Source: Cyclobacterium sp. (GTDB lineage: Bacteria > Bacteroidota > Bacteroidia > Cytophagales > Cyclobacteriaceae). Taken from it: a stretch of DNA of 64,000 nucleotides. Of the stretch, positions 17,533 through 28,700 are shown piece by piece. The notes under the pieces were generated by a model that was not told the origin of the DNA, did not search any database, and saw nothing but the letters and a program-made list of their open reading frames with translations. The position numbers were made by a program, and so were the translations under genes. The number at the start of each line of letters is the position of its first letter. Positions within the stretch are counted from its first letter, which is position 1. Location of the stretch: positions 1-64,000 of the forward strand of contig NZ_JABURL010000070.1 of NCBI RefSeq assembly GCF_014762705.1. The letters are read 5' to 3'.

Positions 17533-18903
17533 ATGATGATTTTACAAATAATAGATATTTGCTATTTGGTAGCGGTGGTACTTTTTATTGTAGGTATTAA
17601 AATGATGAGCCACCCTGATTCGGCAAGAAGAGGAAATGGCATTGCGCTTTCGGGTATGCTATTGGCAATACTCGCCTCATTTTTAACCCCAGGATTGGAT
17701 AACCTTATCCTCATTATTATTGCCATGGCCCTAGGCACCATCGGTGGTTTGTATTCTGCAAAGACAGTGCAAATGACAGCCATGCCCCAATTGGTTTCCT
17801 TCTTTAACGGTATGGGAGGAGCTGCGGCAGCCCTGATTGGCTTAGTGGAATATGGGGACTTACCAGTCGATGATATGGGAAAAGGATCCGTATTGATGGC
17901 CAGTCTGGTCATAGGTTCGGTTTCATTTTCAGGATCCATGATCGCCATGGGTAAGTTACAGGGAGTAATCAAGGATATCCGAATCAATAAAATTTTGGGC
18001 TTTCTGGTACTTGCCGCAGCAGTTGGGCTGGCCATTTATGTGCTGAATTCTGGTGAACCTCAGCCAATTCTGGTGTACCTGCTCATTTTCCTTTCATTGA
18101 TATATGGGTTATTGTTTGTCTATCCGATAGGTGGAGCCGATATGCCAGTGGTTATCTCTCTGCTCAATGCCCTTACAGGAGTTACCGCAGCAACTACAGG
18201 TTTATTGTATGACAATAAGGTAATGCTTATGGGTGGTATATTGGTCGGCTCTGCAGGTTTGTTATTGACCCTGTTAATGGCCAAGGCCATGAACCGGTCT
18301 GTTTCCAATATCCTTTTCACTTCCTTTGGGACCGCTTCAGGAGCTGCAGCCCCGGGTCAATCAGGAGATCAGGTAGCCAAAGAAATCAATACCTATGATA
18401 CGGCCATTCTTTTGGCTTATGCCAAGCGGGTAGTAGTAGTACCCGGATACGGTCTTGCTGTAGCGCAGGCCCAACATGCGGTGCATGACCTGGAAAAAAT
18501 TCTGGAAGAGAAAGGTGTTGAAGTAACTTACGGCATTCACCCTGTAGCAGGGAGAATGCCTGGTCATATGAATGTATTGCTGGCAGAATCGGACGTATCT
18601 TATGACAAGCTGATTGAAATGGATGACATGAACGAACAGCTTCCCAACACAGATGTTGTAATGGTGATTGGAGCCAATGATGTAGTCAATCCGGCAGCCA
18701 ATGATGATCCTTCCAGTCCTATCTATGGGATGCCCATATTGGAAGTTAATCGCGCCACAAATGTGATTGTTATCAAAAGAAGTATGAGTTCAGGCTATGC
18801 TGGCATACAAAATGCCCTATTCTTCGATGCCAAAACACGCATGCTTTTCGGGGATGCCAAAAAAGTACTTAATGGCCTCGTCAGTGAGGTGAAAAATATG
18901 TGA
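17533..18903 (+). CDS. pntB: NAD(P) transhydrogenase beta subunit
   Basis: PntB holds most of the proton channel and the NADP-binding domain of the transhydrogenase, which uses the proton gradient to make NADPH. The 456-residue product has many membrane helices up to about residue 270 (for example FFNGMGGAAAALIGLVEYG and GGADMPVVISLLNALTGVTA) and a C-terminal NADP domain with PGYGLAVAQAQHAVHDLEKI, HPVAGRMPGHMNVLLAE, VMVIGANDVVNPAA and the RSMSSGYAG segment. An upstream open frame overlaps pntAB and is ignored; the ATG at 17533 gives the expected N-terminus. A strong terminator follows. Confidence 0.95.
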   Translation: MMILQIIDICYLVAVVLFIVGIKMMSHPDSARRGNGIALSGMLLAILASFLTPGLDNLILIIIAMALGTIGGLYSAKTVQMTAMPQLVSFFNGMGGAAAALIGLVEYGDLPVDDMGKGSVLMASLVIGSVSFSGSMIAMGKLQGVIKDIRINKILGFLVLAAAVGLAIYVLNSGEPQPILVYLLIFLSLIYGLLFVYPIGGADMPVVISLLNALTGVTAATTGLLYDNKVMLMGGILVGSAGLLLTLLMAKAMNRSVSNILFTSFGTASGAAAPGQSGDQVAKEINTYDTAILLAYAKRVVVVPGYGLAVAQAQHAVHDLEKILEEKGVEVTYGIHPVAGRMPGHMNVLLAESDVSYDKLIEMDDMNEQLPNTDVVMVIGANDVVNPAANDDPSSPIYGMPILEVNRATNVIVIKRSMSSGYAGIQNALFFDAKTRMLFGDAKKVLNGLVSEVKNM

Positions 18904-18916
18904 TTTAACATTTTAA

Positions 18917-18947
18917 AAGGCTGTCCCAAAATGGGGCAGCCTTTTTT
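18917..18947 (+). terminator. Rho-independent terminator after pntB
   Basis: AAGGCTGTCCC pairs with GGGGCAGCCTT across a five-base AAAAT loop (one U-G pair), then a run of T follows. It begins 14 bases after the pntB stop and fits intrinsic termination of the transhydrogenase operon. Confidence 0.85.
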
Positions 18948-18984
18948 ATTCTAAAAATTATCCTATCCCGAATCCTGAGAATAT

Positions 18985-19320
18985 TTATTTTTTTAATGAA
19001 AAAATTTTATCCATCAGTACCCATTTTTCACCTGGTTTAGCCCATGGCAATGCTTGTTGTAGCTGGTCCATCATTTGTTCCCATTTCTGGACACCTTCGT
19101 TTGCAGCATCCATTTTTGCCTTCTTTTTAAAGGAAAAGTCATCATTTACTTCCATAATCATAAACAAGCGGTTTCCTGTCAGGTAAATGTCCATGACTTT
19201 TATGCCTGCTTCCCGAATGCTTTTCTCAATCAGACCGGGTACCTTTTGGTGGTGCATTTTATATTGCTCAATGATTTCTGGATCATCCACCAGGTCCAGT
19301 GCCAAACAATAGCGTTTCAT
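18985..19320 (-). CDS. L-rhamnose mutarotase family protein (RhaM/FucU-like, DUF718)
   Basis: Family members interconvert alpha and beta anomers of L-rhamnose or L-fucose in the cytosol. The 111-residue product shows the compact dimeric ferredoxin-like layout: YCLALDLVDDPEIIEQYKMHH at the N-terminus, a conserved GNRLFMIMEVNDDF strand near residues 49-62, and PWAKPGEKWVLMDKIFSL at the end. It lies 140 bases after a lactonase-type amidohydrolase. In known oxidative L-fucose and L-rhamnose pathways a mutarotase and a lactonase work together, so fucose or rhamnose is the likely sugar. Which one cannot be decided from sequence alone. Confidence 0.85.
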   Translation of the reverse strand: MKRYCLALDLVDDPEIIEQYKMHHQKVPGLIEKSIREAGIKVMDIYLTGNRLFMIMEVNDDFSFKKKAKMDAANEGVQKWEQMMDQLQQALPWAKPGEKWVLMDKIFSLKK

Positions 19321-19460
19321 TTGTTTTTAATTTGAATTTAAAAGGCCATAGCTAGCCCCATACCAAAGTTTCCCGACCTTCGGGAGGATCTCGCTTCTGA
19401 AATAATCTTTCCTTTCCGTGTAATTTGCATCATACCCAAATTGAAATAGATTCTTTTGCG

Positions 19461-20291
19461 CTAAAGTCTGTAAAAATGTCTGGCATTTTCAGCCCATATT
19501 TTATTTTGCACCGTATGGGTCTGGCCGTCCAGGTACTTATCCAATATGCTGCTAACCTGATCGTAATTAGCCGCTAACTTACAAACCGGCCAGTCAGATC
19601 CAAACATAAGCCTGTCCTCTCCAAAAGACTCCAACACCAGGTCCAGGTAGGGAAAAAAATCAGTTGCTTTCCAACCTTGCCAATCGGCCTCTGTAACCAT
19701 ACCGGAAAGCTTGCAATACACCCGGGGATGGCTTGACAAGTCCCTTATCTTTTGTCCCCATTCCTGGATTTTACCTTCTCTTATGGAAGGTTTGGCAAGG
19801 TGGTCCAATACAAAGTTTCCCTCAGGAAAATTGCTCACCGTCTGTATGACACCATCCAGTTGGTGGGGAAAAACCAGCAGGTCATAACTGTAACCAGCCT
19901 CAAAAACTTTTCCCAACCCACGTTGAAAGGCAGGTTTAAGTATATATTCCGGATCTGCTTCATCCTGAAGCAGATGCCTGAATCCCTTCAATTTGGAAAA
20001 AGGTGCATAGGCATGCAAGGTATCTGACAATTGATCTGAATTAAGGTCTACCCAACCGACTACCCCTAAAATAAAAGGGAATTTTTCAGCTAAATCCAGC
20101 AGGAATTGTGTTTCCTCAGGTTCTTGCAAGGCTTGCACAGCAACGGTCCCTTCTATTCCGTTTGCTGCCAGTATTGTTTGAAGCTTCTCAGGAAGAAAGT
20201 CCTCTTTTAACACCGGCATCTCATCACTGATCCAGGAAAATTTATTAACATCATATTTCCAGAAATGCTGATGTGAATCGATCTTATTCAT
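19461..20291 (-). CDS. Amidohydrolase, probable L-fucono/L-rhamnono-lactonase
   Basis: Metal-dependent TIM-barrel hydrolase of 276 residues in the amidohydrolase-2 family, cytosolic (no signal). The N-terminal motif MNKIDSHQHFW places the metal-binding HxH at His7 and His9. GFRHLLQDE near residue 105, FVLDHLAKP near 161 and FGSDWPVCKLAANY near 230 match the L-fuconolactonase and L-rhamnono-lactonase group. The reaction would be opening of the aldonolactone made by a sugar dehydrogenase. A mutarotase-family gene follows and a FabH-like gene precedes by 21 bases. The pathway's sugar dehydrogenase, dehydratase and aldolase are not in the window. Confidence 0.82.
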   Translation of the reverse strand: MNKIDSHQHFWKYDVNKFSWISDEMPVLKEDFLPEKLQTILAANGIEGTVAVQALQEPEETQFLLDLAEKFPFILGVVGWVDLNSDQLSDTLHAYAPFSKLKGFRHLLQDEADPEYILKPAFQRGLGKVFEAGYSYDLLVFPHQLDGVIQTVSNFPEGNFVLDHLAKPSIREGKIQEWGQKIRDLSSHPRVYCKLSGMVTEADWQGWKATDFFPYLDLVLESFGEDRLMFGSDWPVCKLAANYDQVSSILDKYLDGQTHTVQNKIWAENARHFYRL

Positions 20292-20312
20292 AATATGTAC
20301 TTATAATTTATC

Positions 20313-21386
20313 TTAAGGATGCTTGTAGACAAAAGCATTGATATTCATGCCCGCTCCCACGGAGGCAAATAGGGCATATTCTCCAGGCAGGAATGCATGC
20401 CCTTCCATACTGCTTTTAGAGACCATGTCGTATAAAATAGGAACCGTTGCTACTGAATTATTTCCCAACTCCTGAATACTCATGGGCATCAACCCTGCCG
20501 GAGCCGGCGCATCGCCATACAAATGAAACAACCTGTCTAAAATATTATGGTCCATTTTGGCATTGGCCTGGTGGATCAATACTTTTTTAATCTTTTCCAA
20601 AGGTACGCCAGAGCGATCGATACAAGTTTTAAGGGTGGTTGGGACGGTTTTAATAGCATATTCATACAATTTCCTTCCATTCATTTTTAAAAACAGGGTG
20701 CTGTCAGGATAGTCCTTGTTGTAAGAGGACCCCATGGTCAATAAATGCGCATGTTCCAGGGTATCCGATCTGGTCAGGTGATTGATAATACCCACAGGTT
20801 CTTTCTGCTCTAAGGCTTCCAGGATTACAGCCCCTGCCCCATCAGAAAAAATCATACTGTCCATATCATGCGGGTCCGAAATCCTGGATAAGTTCTCCGC
20901 CCCTATCACCATGATTCGTTTTGCATCACCTGACTTGATATAATAATTGGCCTGAATCATCCCCTGCACCCATCCAGGACAACCAAAAGGTAAATCATAA
21001 GCAACTGTATACGGGTTTTTAATAGCCAACTTATGCTTTACCCTTGCGGCAATCGTTGGACAAATATCCACTCTTTTGTTATCTGGCAAAATATCCCCAA
21101 AATTATGTGCTACTATGATGTAGTCCAAAGACTCACCATCTATCCCTGAGGAATCCAGAGCCTCCTTGGCAGCAAAATAGGCCATATCCGAAGTCATTAG
21201 GTTATCCTCAAGGTATCTTCTTTCCCTTATTTCGGTTATTTTTTGAAGGGTGGCAACGATATCTTTATTGGATTTTACCAAAGGTTGTCCATCGCTGTCA
21301 TAAAATTTTCTGGTCAAAAAATAATCATTGGGGATTTTAATGTTCGGTAAGTATTTTCCGGACCCTTTAATAATACTATTAATCAT
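20313..21386 (-). CDS. 3-oxoacyl-ACP synthase III-like ketosynthase
   Basis: Thiolase-fold condensing enzyme of 357 residues. The FabH triad is visible: Cys in DLPFGCPGWVQG near residue 136, His in LIHQANAK near residue 267, and Asn in QELGNNSVATVP near residue 308. The C-terminus has the typical FASVGAGMNINAFVYKHP strand pair. It is longer than housekeeping FabH (about 320 residues), with a longer N-terminal region (RKFYDSDGQPLVKSNKDI), which suggests a specialised acyl condensation rather than the main fatty-acid initiation enzyme. It is 21 bases upstream of the lactonase, on the same strand. The metabolic link between the two is not evident. Confidence 0.85.
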   Translation of the reverse strand: MINSIIKGSGKYLPNIKIPNDYFLTRKFYDSDGQPLVKSNKDIVATLQKITEIRERRYLEDNLMTSDMAYFAAKEALDSSGIDGESLDYIIVAHNFGDILPDNKRVDICPTIAARVKHKLAIKNPYTVAYDLPFGCPGWVQGMIQANYYIKSGDAKRIMVIGAENLSRISDPHDMDSMIFSDGAGAVILEALEQKEPVGIINHLTRSDTLEHAHLLTMGSSYNKDYPDSTLFLKMNGRKLYEYAIKTVPTTLKTCIDRSGVPLEKIKKVLIHQANAKMDHNILDRLFHLYGDAPAPAGLMPMSIQELGNNSVATVPILYDMVSKSSMEGHAFLPGEYALFASVGAGMNINAFVYKHP

Positions 21387-21544
21387 ACTTCCTTAAAGAC
21401 TAGGCTATAAATATAAAAATGCACTAAAGCGATAAATATGATATTACTGATGGTAAAAACCAAATATCGGTATAAAAAAAAGGGTTAATAAAGTCGAATT
21501 GGCGAAAAAAAGCCTGATCAAGCCAGGTAGAAGCCAATAAAAAC

Positions 21545-21570
21545 AAAAGGGTGATAAATATCACCCTTTT
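21545..21570 (-). terminator. Rho-independent terminator after the peroxiredoxin gene
   Basis: GGGTGAT and ATCACCC pair around a four-base loop, extended by AAAA/TTTT. On the minus strand it lies 22 bases past the peroxiredoxin stop and is followed by T-rich sequence. The symmetric A and T flanks could let it work in both directions. Confidence 0.75.
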
Positions 21571-21591
21571 TAACAAGTTGGTTACAGGCTA

Positions 21592-22227
21592 CTATAAATT
21601 TGGCTGAGGTGTTGTCCTGAGATAAGGTTTGATTTCCTTATGCCCTTTGGGAAATTTAGCCGGAATGTCTTCATTTTTAATAGCGGGAGCGATAACTACA
21701 TCTTCTCCATGTTTCCAGTTGGCCGGAGTGGCCACTGAATAGTTTGCCGTCAACTGCAATGAATCAATTACCCTCAAAAGTTCATCAAAGTTTCTACCGG
21801 TGCTGGCCGGATAAGTGATGATCAGCTTGATTTTTTTATCATTTCCAATAATAAAAACTGAACGAACAGTAAAATTTTCATTAGAATTCGGATGAATCAT
21901 ATCGTACAATCCGGATACTTTTCTGTCCTCATCTGCAATGATAGGGAAATTTACCGTAGTGTGCTGGGTTTCATTGATATCATTGATCCAGGATTTATGA
22001 CTTTCCAGACCATCAACACTTAGTGCCAGCATTTTAACATTTCTCTTGTCAAATTCATCCTTTAGCTTGGCTGCGGCTCCAAGTTCTGTAGTACAGACCG
22101 GCGTGTAATCTGCCGGATGGGAAAACAATATCCCCCAACTATCACCCAAATATTCATGAAAATTGATTTTACCTGCTGTAGAATCTGCGGTAAAGTTTGG
22201 TGCGGTATCTCCTAATCTTAATGACAT
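21592..22227 (-). CDS. 1-Cys peroxiredoxin (Prx6 subfamily)
   Basis: Cytosolic thiol peroxidase that reduces hydrogen peroxide and organic hydroperoxides. The 211-residue product has the peroxidatic motif FSHPADYTPVCTTELG with Cys45 as nucleophile. No second cysteine occurs in the chain, which places it in the 1-Cys Prx6 group. The C-terminal extension with PANWKHGEDVVIAPAI and FPKGHKEIKPYLRTTPQP is also typical of Prx6. The ATG at 22227 gives MSLRLGDTAPNF, the usual start. It stands alone between a terminator and the tRNA-Glu promoter region. Confidence 0.93.
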   Translation of the reverse strand: MSLRLGDTAPNFTADSTAGKINFHEYLGDSWGILFSHPADYTPVCTTELGAAAKLKDEFDKRNVKMLALSVDGLESHKSWINDINETQHTTVNFPIIADEDRKVSGLYDMIHPNSNENFTVRSVFIIGNDKKIKLIITYPASTGRNFDELLRVIDSLQLTANYSVATPANWKHGEDVVIAPAIKNEDIPAKFPKGHKEIKPYLRTTPQPNL

Positions 22228-22382
22228 AACTTTATTTAAATTTAAATTATTCTATAGACTTTGTAGGGAAACGGAAATTGAGAACAAAAAGTTTGTTCAA
22301 TCGCAGTTTTCTCAACTAAATTAATTTTATTGGCTAATTTTCAAAGGTTTGGATATTCTTTAGGGAATATTTTTTGGTGGGT

Positions 22383-22413
22383 TTTGGTTTGTTATTGAAA
22401 GGCCCTATATTTG
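22383..22413 (+). promoter_or_regulatory. Bacteroidota promoter for the tRNA-Glu pair
   Basis: TTTG at 22383-22386 and TATATTTG at 22406-22413 match the -33 TTTG and -7 TAnnTTTG elements with a 19-base spacer. The predicted transcription start lies about 30 bases before the first tRNA. Confidence 0.75.
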
Positions 22414-22450
22414 CATCACCTTTGAGAAAAGAGCATATTCTTAATCAAAT

Positions 22451-22522
22451 GGTCCGTTCGTCTAGGGGTTAGGACGCATCCCTTTCACGGATGAAACACG
22501 GGTTCGATTCCCGTACGGACTA
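22451..22522 (+). tRNA. tRNA-Glu (TTC), copy 1
   Basis: A 72-base cloverleaf. The acceptor stem GGTCCGT pairs with ACGGACT (first pair G-U), anticodon stem CATCC/GGATG, loop CTTTCAC with anticodon TTC at 22484-22486, and T-arm ACGGG TTCGATT CCCGT. Discriminator base is A; CCA is not encoded. It shares a promoter with a second copy 20 bases downstream. Confidence 0.95.
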
Positions 22523-22542
22523 CATTTTTTATTTATGCTTGA

Positions 22543-22614
22543 GGTCCGTTCGTCTAGGGGTTAGGACGTATCCCTTTCACGGATGAAACACGGGTTCGAT
22601 TCCCGTACGGACTA
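22543..22614 (+). tRNA. tRNA-Glu (TTC), copy 2
   Basis: Nearly identical to copy 1. The one difference within the tRNA is T for C at the first anticodon-stem position (stem TATCC/GGATG), turning a C-G pair into a U-G wobble. The anticodon TTC is at 22576-22578. The cloverleaf is otherwise intact. Confidence 0.95.
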
Positions 22615-22684
22615 CAACAAATATAGTTGATTTCTCCGCAAGGAGGATAGACTTTATTTGTGGTTGTTAGTGGTTAAAGTGAAT

Positions 22685-22717
22685 AAAAAAACCTGGTCTT
22701 TTGACCAGGTTTTTTTC
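22685..22717 (+). terminator. Bidirectional terminator between tRNA-Glu and the giant gene
   Basis: AACCTGGTC and GACCAGGTT pair around a TTTT loop, with A-runs before and T-runs after. It can end the tRNA transcript on the plus strand and the giant secreted-protein gene (stop at 22740) on the minus strand. Confidence 0.85.
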
Positions 22718-22739
22718 TTTGTACCTATTTTTAATATGC

Positions 22740-25700
22740 CTATTTTTTCACAATCAGCCGTAGCTGAAGTTGAGCCCCATTTTTTGCAATCAACCTCAGC
22801 AAGTAAACTCCCTGCTCAAGCTTGTCAACTGGTATCGCATATTCAGACTGATCATTATCTCTTACATCCTGAATAAATACCTGTTGCCCAGACATGGTGT
22901 AGATACTTATCCAATCAAGGGTCAAATCACCCTCTAGTCTAACAAATGCTTCCTGACTGGCTGGGTTAGGATAGAGTATTACATCCGGGAATTCCTGGAG
23001 TTTACCTGAGCCTTCCATCGTACCTTCAGTAACAATTCTGGAAGATGATGCAATGTCCCCTTTAATAGATTGCATCTTTTCCAAAACAATACCGGATACA
23101 TTGGCATTATTTACTGATGCAAGGAAATCAATATTCATGGTGCCATCTGTAACTTCAATGTTTTCAAATAACAATTCCGTAGCCTGGTTGTTGCTTTCCA
23201 GAAAGATGTCAAAGTCATCTTTTACCAGTTCCTCCTCTACATAAATATCAAATACCCTGCTTCCTGCGCTACCTTCCGGACCGGCTTTTCCAAACCAGGG
23301 TTCGGTATGATAAGTTTTCACCCTGTAGGTGCCATTTTCTACTGGAATATCATATGACAGGAAGCTGGCATACCTTTCGGTCCTGAAAATCAATGCCTCG
23401 GTGCTGCCACTACTAATGAAGGTATTGGTGGTATTGTAATACTCAGGAAATGCATTGTCCCCTATAAAATCCATCCCAAGGTAAGAAGTGCTTTTAGAAG
23501 ACCCTGTGTTTAAACTTAAAGTCCATGAGGGTTCTGATTCATCCAGCACGTTTATTTCAATCGTAGAAACATCTGTAAGCCCGCCTTCATCCATTATCGT
23601 TAATGAGGCCTCATAGGTACCCGGATCGGCATATACGTGTATAGGACTTATCTCCTGACTAATATTTCCATCTCCAAAATCCCATGAATAAGTTAGTTCA
23701 CCTTCACCAGAGGAAGCAGATCCATCAAATAAAACCTCAAAAGGTGCGTAGCCGTCTGTTTGGGATGCAGCAAGAACGGAAGTGGGTGAAAGAACCCCAA
23801 CGGCGTTAGATTGGATTGAAAAACCTGAAATACTTGCATTATTGCTTGTGGCTGATAGGTTGATATCCAATACACCATCTTTGACTTCGATCTCTCCAAA
23901 TGTCAATTCAATTGGCTCATTGCCATTTTCTACAAAAAGATCAAAATCATTCTTTACAATTTCACCCTCAATTATTATATCATATACCCGCTGACCAGGA
24001 GCATCATCTGGTCCATTTTTTCCAAACCACAATTCATTATGGTAGGTTTTTACGGTATAAACCCCATTCTCAACTGGAACTGTATAGGTGAAATTCCTTG
24101 CAAATCTTTCAGTCAGAAATAATTCCGGGGATCCTGCACTGCTATTGCTAAAGGTAGATGAACTGGAAAAGGCAACTCCTGAGGAGGATTCTCCCATAAA
24201 TTCATCTCCCAAATAATTGACAGTGTTATTCGTTCCCGAATTAACTTGAAGTGAGAAGTCAGTTTGATTTGCGGGGTCATTTACAGTAATAATCGTTTGA
24301 TCTGTTGCCAGATTTCCCTCTTCATCCGTAACGGTTAATACTACTGTATACTCCCCTGCGGTTACATATTCATGGCTGGGATCCATTTCAGTGGAACCGG
24401 TTCCATCACCAAAATCCCAATTATAAGTCAAGGCCCCATTTCCAGAAGAACTGCTACCTGAGAAATTAACCATCAAAGGGTAAGCACCTTGCTGAATATC
24501 CGCTTCAATGATCGCTTCTGGCAAAGTAGATGTAATATTCTCGGCAATAATAGAAAAACCAGCAATAGAACCATTATTTACACTTGCAATAAGCCGTATT
24601 TCCAATTCTCCATCGGTAACAGAAATGTTTTCATGGGTCAGACTTATCGGTTGATTTTCATTTTCCACAAACAGATCGAAGTCTTCCATAACTACCTCGC
24701 CTTCTATCAAAATATCGTAAACTCTTTGTCCGGCCTTACTGGCTGGGCCACTCCTGCCATACCACAATTCGTTATGAAAAGTTTTTATCGTATAGATTCC
24801 ATTTTCTACCGGAATTACGTATGAAAAATCGCTACCATACCTTTCTGTATAATACAAAGGAGAATAGGCCCCTGAGTTATAAAATGACGTTTTTGAATTG
24901 GTATAACTCACTCCCGAATTACTTTCGCCGACAAAATCAATTCCTTCCAGACTCACCAAATTGTCACTACCCCCATTGACATGCAATTCAAATGCATCCG
25001 GGGAATTTACTGTGACCAAGACCTGGTCATTCGCCGAATCACCATCAGAATTATATACCGTAAGACTGACCATATATTCTCCTTCAGTTTCAAAAATATG
25101 AGTGGGATTCTCCTCAGAAGAGAAATTACCATCACCGAAGTCCCAGAAGAACGTAAAGTTTTCAGGACTGGATGCATCATTTGAAAATTCTACTTCCAGT
25201 GGGCCTGTACCCGAATTGGCAGATGTAGAAATATTTGCAATAGGAAAGGCTCCCAGTTCGCCTTGATTGACAATGGATAGGCCAGATATGGTGGCGTTAT
25301 TGTTTATTGCTATCAAATCAAGATCTAACTTTCCATCAGTTACCTCAATATCCTCAAAAACAAGTGCCATGGGCTGGTTGTCATTTTCCAAAAACAAATC
25401 AAAATTGGCTTTTACCTTCTGTGTTTCAAGGTAAATATCGTAAACCCTTTTTCCAGCCGCTTCAACTCCTCCTCCTGGTTGACCAAACCAGGTTTCAGTA
25501 TGATGGGTGGTCACTGTATAAATTCCGTTAGGCAATTGAATCTCATAGCTTAACTCACTAGAGAACCGCTCTGTTTGATAAAGGGCAGGCGCTTCAATGT
25601 TTGTATTTTTATACACACTACCTCCATTATGGATATCCGTAAGGTAATGATCCCCCACATAGGTTTTGCCATCAAAAACCACATCATCAAATGTACCGGA

Positions 25701-28700
25701 ATTGAAATACAGGGATACTTCCTCAAAATCCCCATCTCCCTCTATAGGGATTATCGTTTGACCACTATTCCCCCAATTTATCACCAGCTCCGCATTTCCT
25801 TCCAAAGCTTCTCCTTCATAATCCAACAGTAGATTAAATTGATGGCCTGGTTTCCAAAAAACGTTTTCAGGTAATTCTCCATCCAGGATGGTGAAATCTT
25901 CTGCATTTGGACCTGTTAGTATTATTGATTTAATCCATAATCCGGTATTACCACCTTCCAGTGATACGGAAAGTTCTTTTGGTTGGCCTTTCCTAAATAC
26001 CATGGAATCTTCATAAACCAATTCTCCGGCAGTCAATGGTTCTCCATTGGGTTGATCAAAACCAAAATATTCCATGTTCTTCTGGTTTCCTCCTCCCCTG
26101 TTTGGTGAACCTCCAAGCACAAACAATCCCTTTCCTGAAACAATACCCTGGGTACCATGACGGGCAAAATTCATGGAATCCAGGGTTTCCCAAGATTGTT
26201 TTAAAGGATCAAACATCTCAGTCGTGGCAAGGGCTTCTGAAATGCCTGGCACCTCTCCACCTGCCACGATCAGTTTATCCAAATAATTATTTACGATGGC
26301 TCCGGCTCTTGGAGTAGGCAGGTTTAATTCTGCCGGTAAGGTACTCCAGGTTTGAGCATTAAAATCATACACATCCACCTCTGGTAATACCGGAGCAAAA
26401 GTACCTTCAGGACCTCCTGATTGTCTTCCGGAAATCACGTACATCCTGCTTCCCAGCTTGGTGGCAAAAAAGTGATCCCTGGCCCTTGGAGCATCAGCTA
26501 AAACAGTCCACTCTCCCGTTTCGGGATCAAAACTGTCAAAATAGCTTACATATCCTCCATCATGACCTTGCGTATTGCCGCCTACCAGGTAAAATTTACC
26601 CCTGTGTTCTACCAGTCCAGCTGAGCCCCTTCTCCTTTCTTCAGGGATTTCAGGCCCCTGAATCCATTCTTCATTGACAGGGTCAAACATCCAGATATGG
26701 CTCGCAGGTATTTCATTAGGAAAATCATTTGTTTGGAATGCACCTACCACCCAAATCAATCCATCGTAGGCCAATGCCTGAAAATGATTGAAACTGTGAG
26801 GATTGATATTGGATAAGGAACGCCATTCGTCTTTTGCATAATCATAAATATCAATGGTCCTGGAACTTTCCCTGCCTCCCATCAGGTAGAATTTGTCACC
26901 TGCCTGGACAAAGCTATTTTCATGTCTGCCTGAATAATCAGTGCTTTCCTCCTTTAATGTCCACTTCTGCTCAGACAATTCAGGGCTGATGGTCCATGTG
27001 AAATTGAATGAAACCGCATCAGAGTGGATTTCATCCTCATCATCAATCGTAATCCTTACCCTGTGAGGACTATTGGCCAATGCCCCTTCTTCGATGGTAC
27101 CATATATGGTGCCATTGGTAGGCTCCAAATAAATACCTGGAGGCAATCCCTCAGCCGAATAGTTGAGGTTACCATTACCCCCCGAAGCCACCACAAACAT
27201 GCTTCCATCCAGTTCATAATTTATGAAATTAATCTGATCTTCGACCCTTTCATACTCAATAGGAATCTGAATGGGTTTCCCTATAATTTCTATGGCATTC
27301 AACAGGGGATTTTCTTTCTGTTTCAGGAAGGTAATGTTCAATTCCCCATCAGCTACACTCACCTGGTACTGTTCCATGCCTCCTATCTTATGGCCAAACC
27401 TTTCTATTAAATCCAAAGAAGATTCAACAACCTCCCCTTCAATCTGAATATCAAAATACCTTTTTAAAAGCGTTGAAGTACCCTCAAAGCCGTTACCCAT
27501 GTAAAGGTTGACTAAATACTCCCCATCCGGCAAAGGAATTGAATAATCCATACTGGGATCTGGGCTGTACCTTTCCTTGTTGAATATTTGCTCATACTCC
27601 TCGTCAGAAATATATTCCGGAATGGAAACGTGCCGGTTGGATGCAGAAAAAGAATTGGTAGAAACCTTTCCACCGGATACAGCGAACAATTCAGTTTCTT
27701 CAGGACCCGATAAATTATTGGATAACCAAACTGGCAAATCATCTTCAATATTTATGGTAGGTCCACCAGCATTTATTCTCAACAAAATTTCAAAATCCTG
27801 CTCCACAAGGACATTAAAAGTTTGTTCTACAAAATAACTGTTTTCGTCGGTAGCTCTCACAGTTACATCTGTACTAACCTCATCACTGGGAATGATCAAC
27901 CTCAATATATTATCTTCTATTTCAGCCCCAATCACAGGATTGGTATTTTCAGCGATAGTATATGTCAGGTTATTCACCCCATCATCATCATCAAAATATT
28001 CATCCAGATCAGTAAAAACGTCCGGATCACCCAACAATCTGCTGACATTCCTTAATTCTCTTATCGTGTAAGGAACTTCTCCACTTATTTTGAAATAATT
28101 CCAAACCCCTACAAAACTCTTCTCCATGTCATGAGAGGAACCATAAATACCTATAGCCAAAGGAATATCCATATTTTGAATGGCTTCTTTGATGCTACCT
28201 CCGGTCTCCATGATACCCAGAGAAATATATGGTTGATTGTCGTATTTATATTTGGGTTCTACCGTACCGGTGTAAGGGTTTACCTCGAAAGCCAATTCAA
28301 TTAAAGTGTTGGCACCTGGTCTTTCCAACTCCGGAATTTCCAGAAAAAGTGGACTGGTATCGGCTACATCATCAATTTCCTGGGCCGCATAAATACCCTC
28401 TTTGGTGAAAACTAGTTTTATAAAATTACTTTGGGTACCATCTCCTATCTGAATGCCTATTTCACCCTCTCCTTCAAAGTCATAAAGTTGTCCGGGAGAG
28501 GATAAGCCAATGATTCCGGATGAAATGATGAAATTTCCGGTTTCAGTGCCGGCATTGATACCCAATTGGAAACCCTTATCCTGATTATTGGCCAAGCCAT
28601 CTGCCGTACCACCTGTCATGGAAATTTGTATGGCCCCTGCTGTACCACCATAAATATCCGGATCTCCAGGACTTTCATTTCCCTTATCCAGCCAGTTGAG

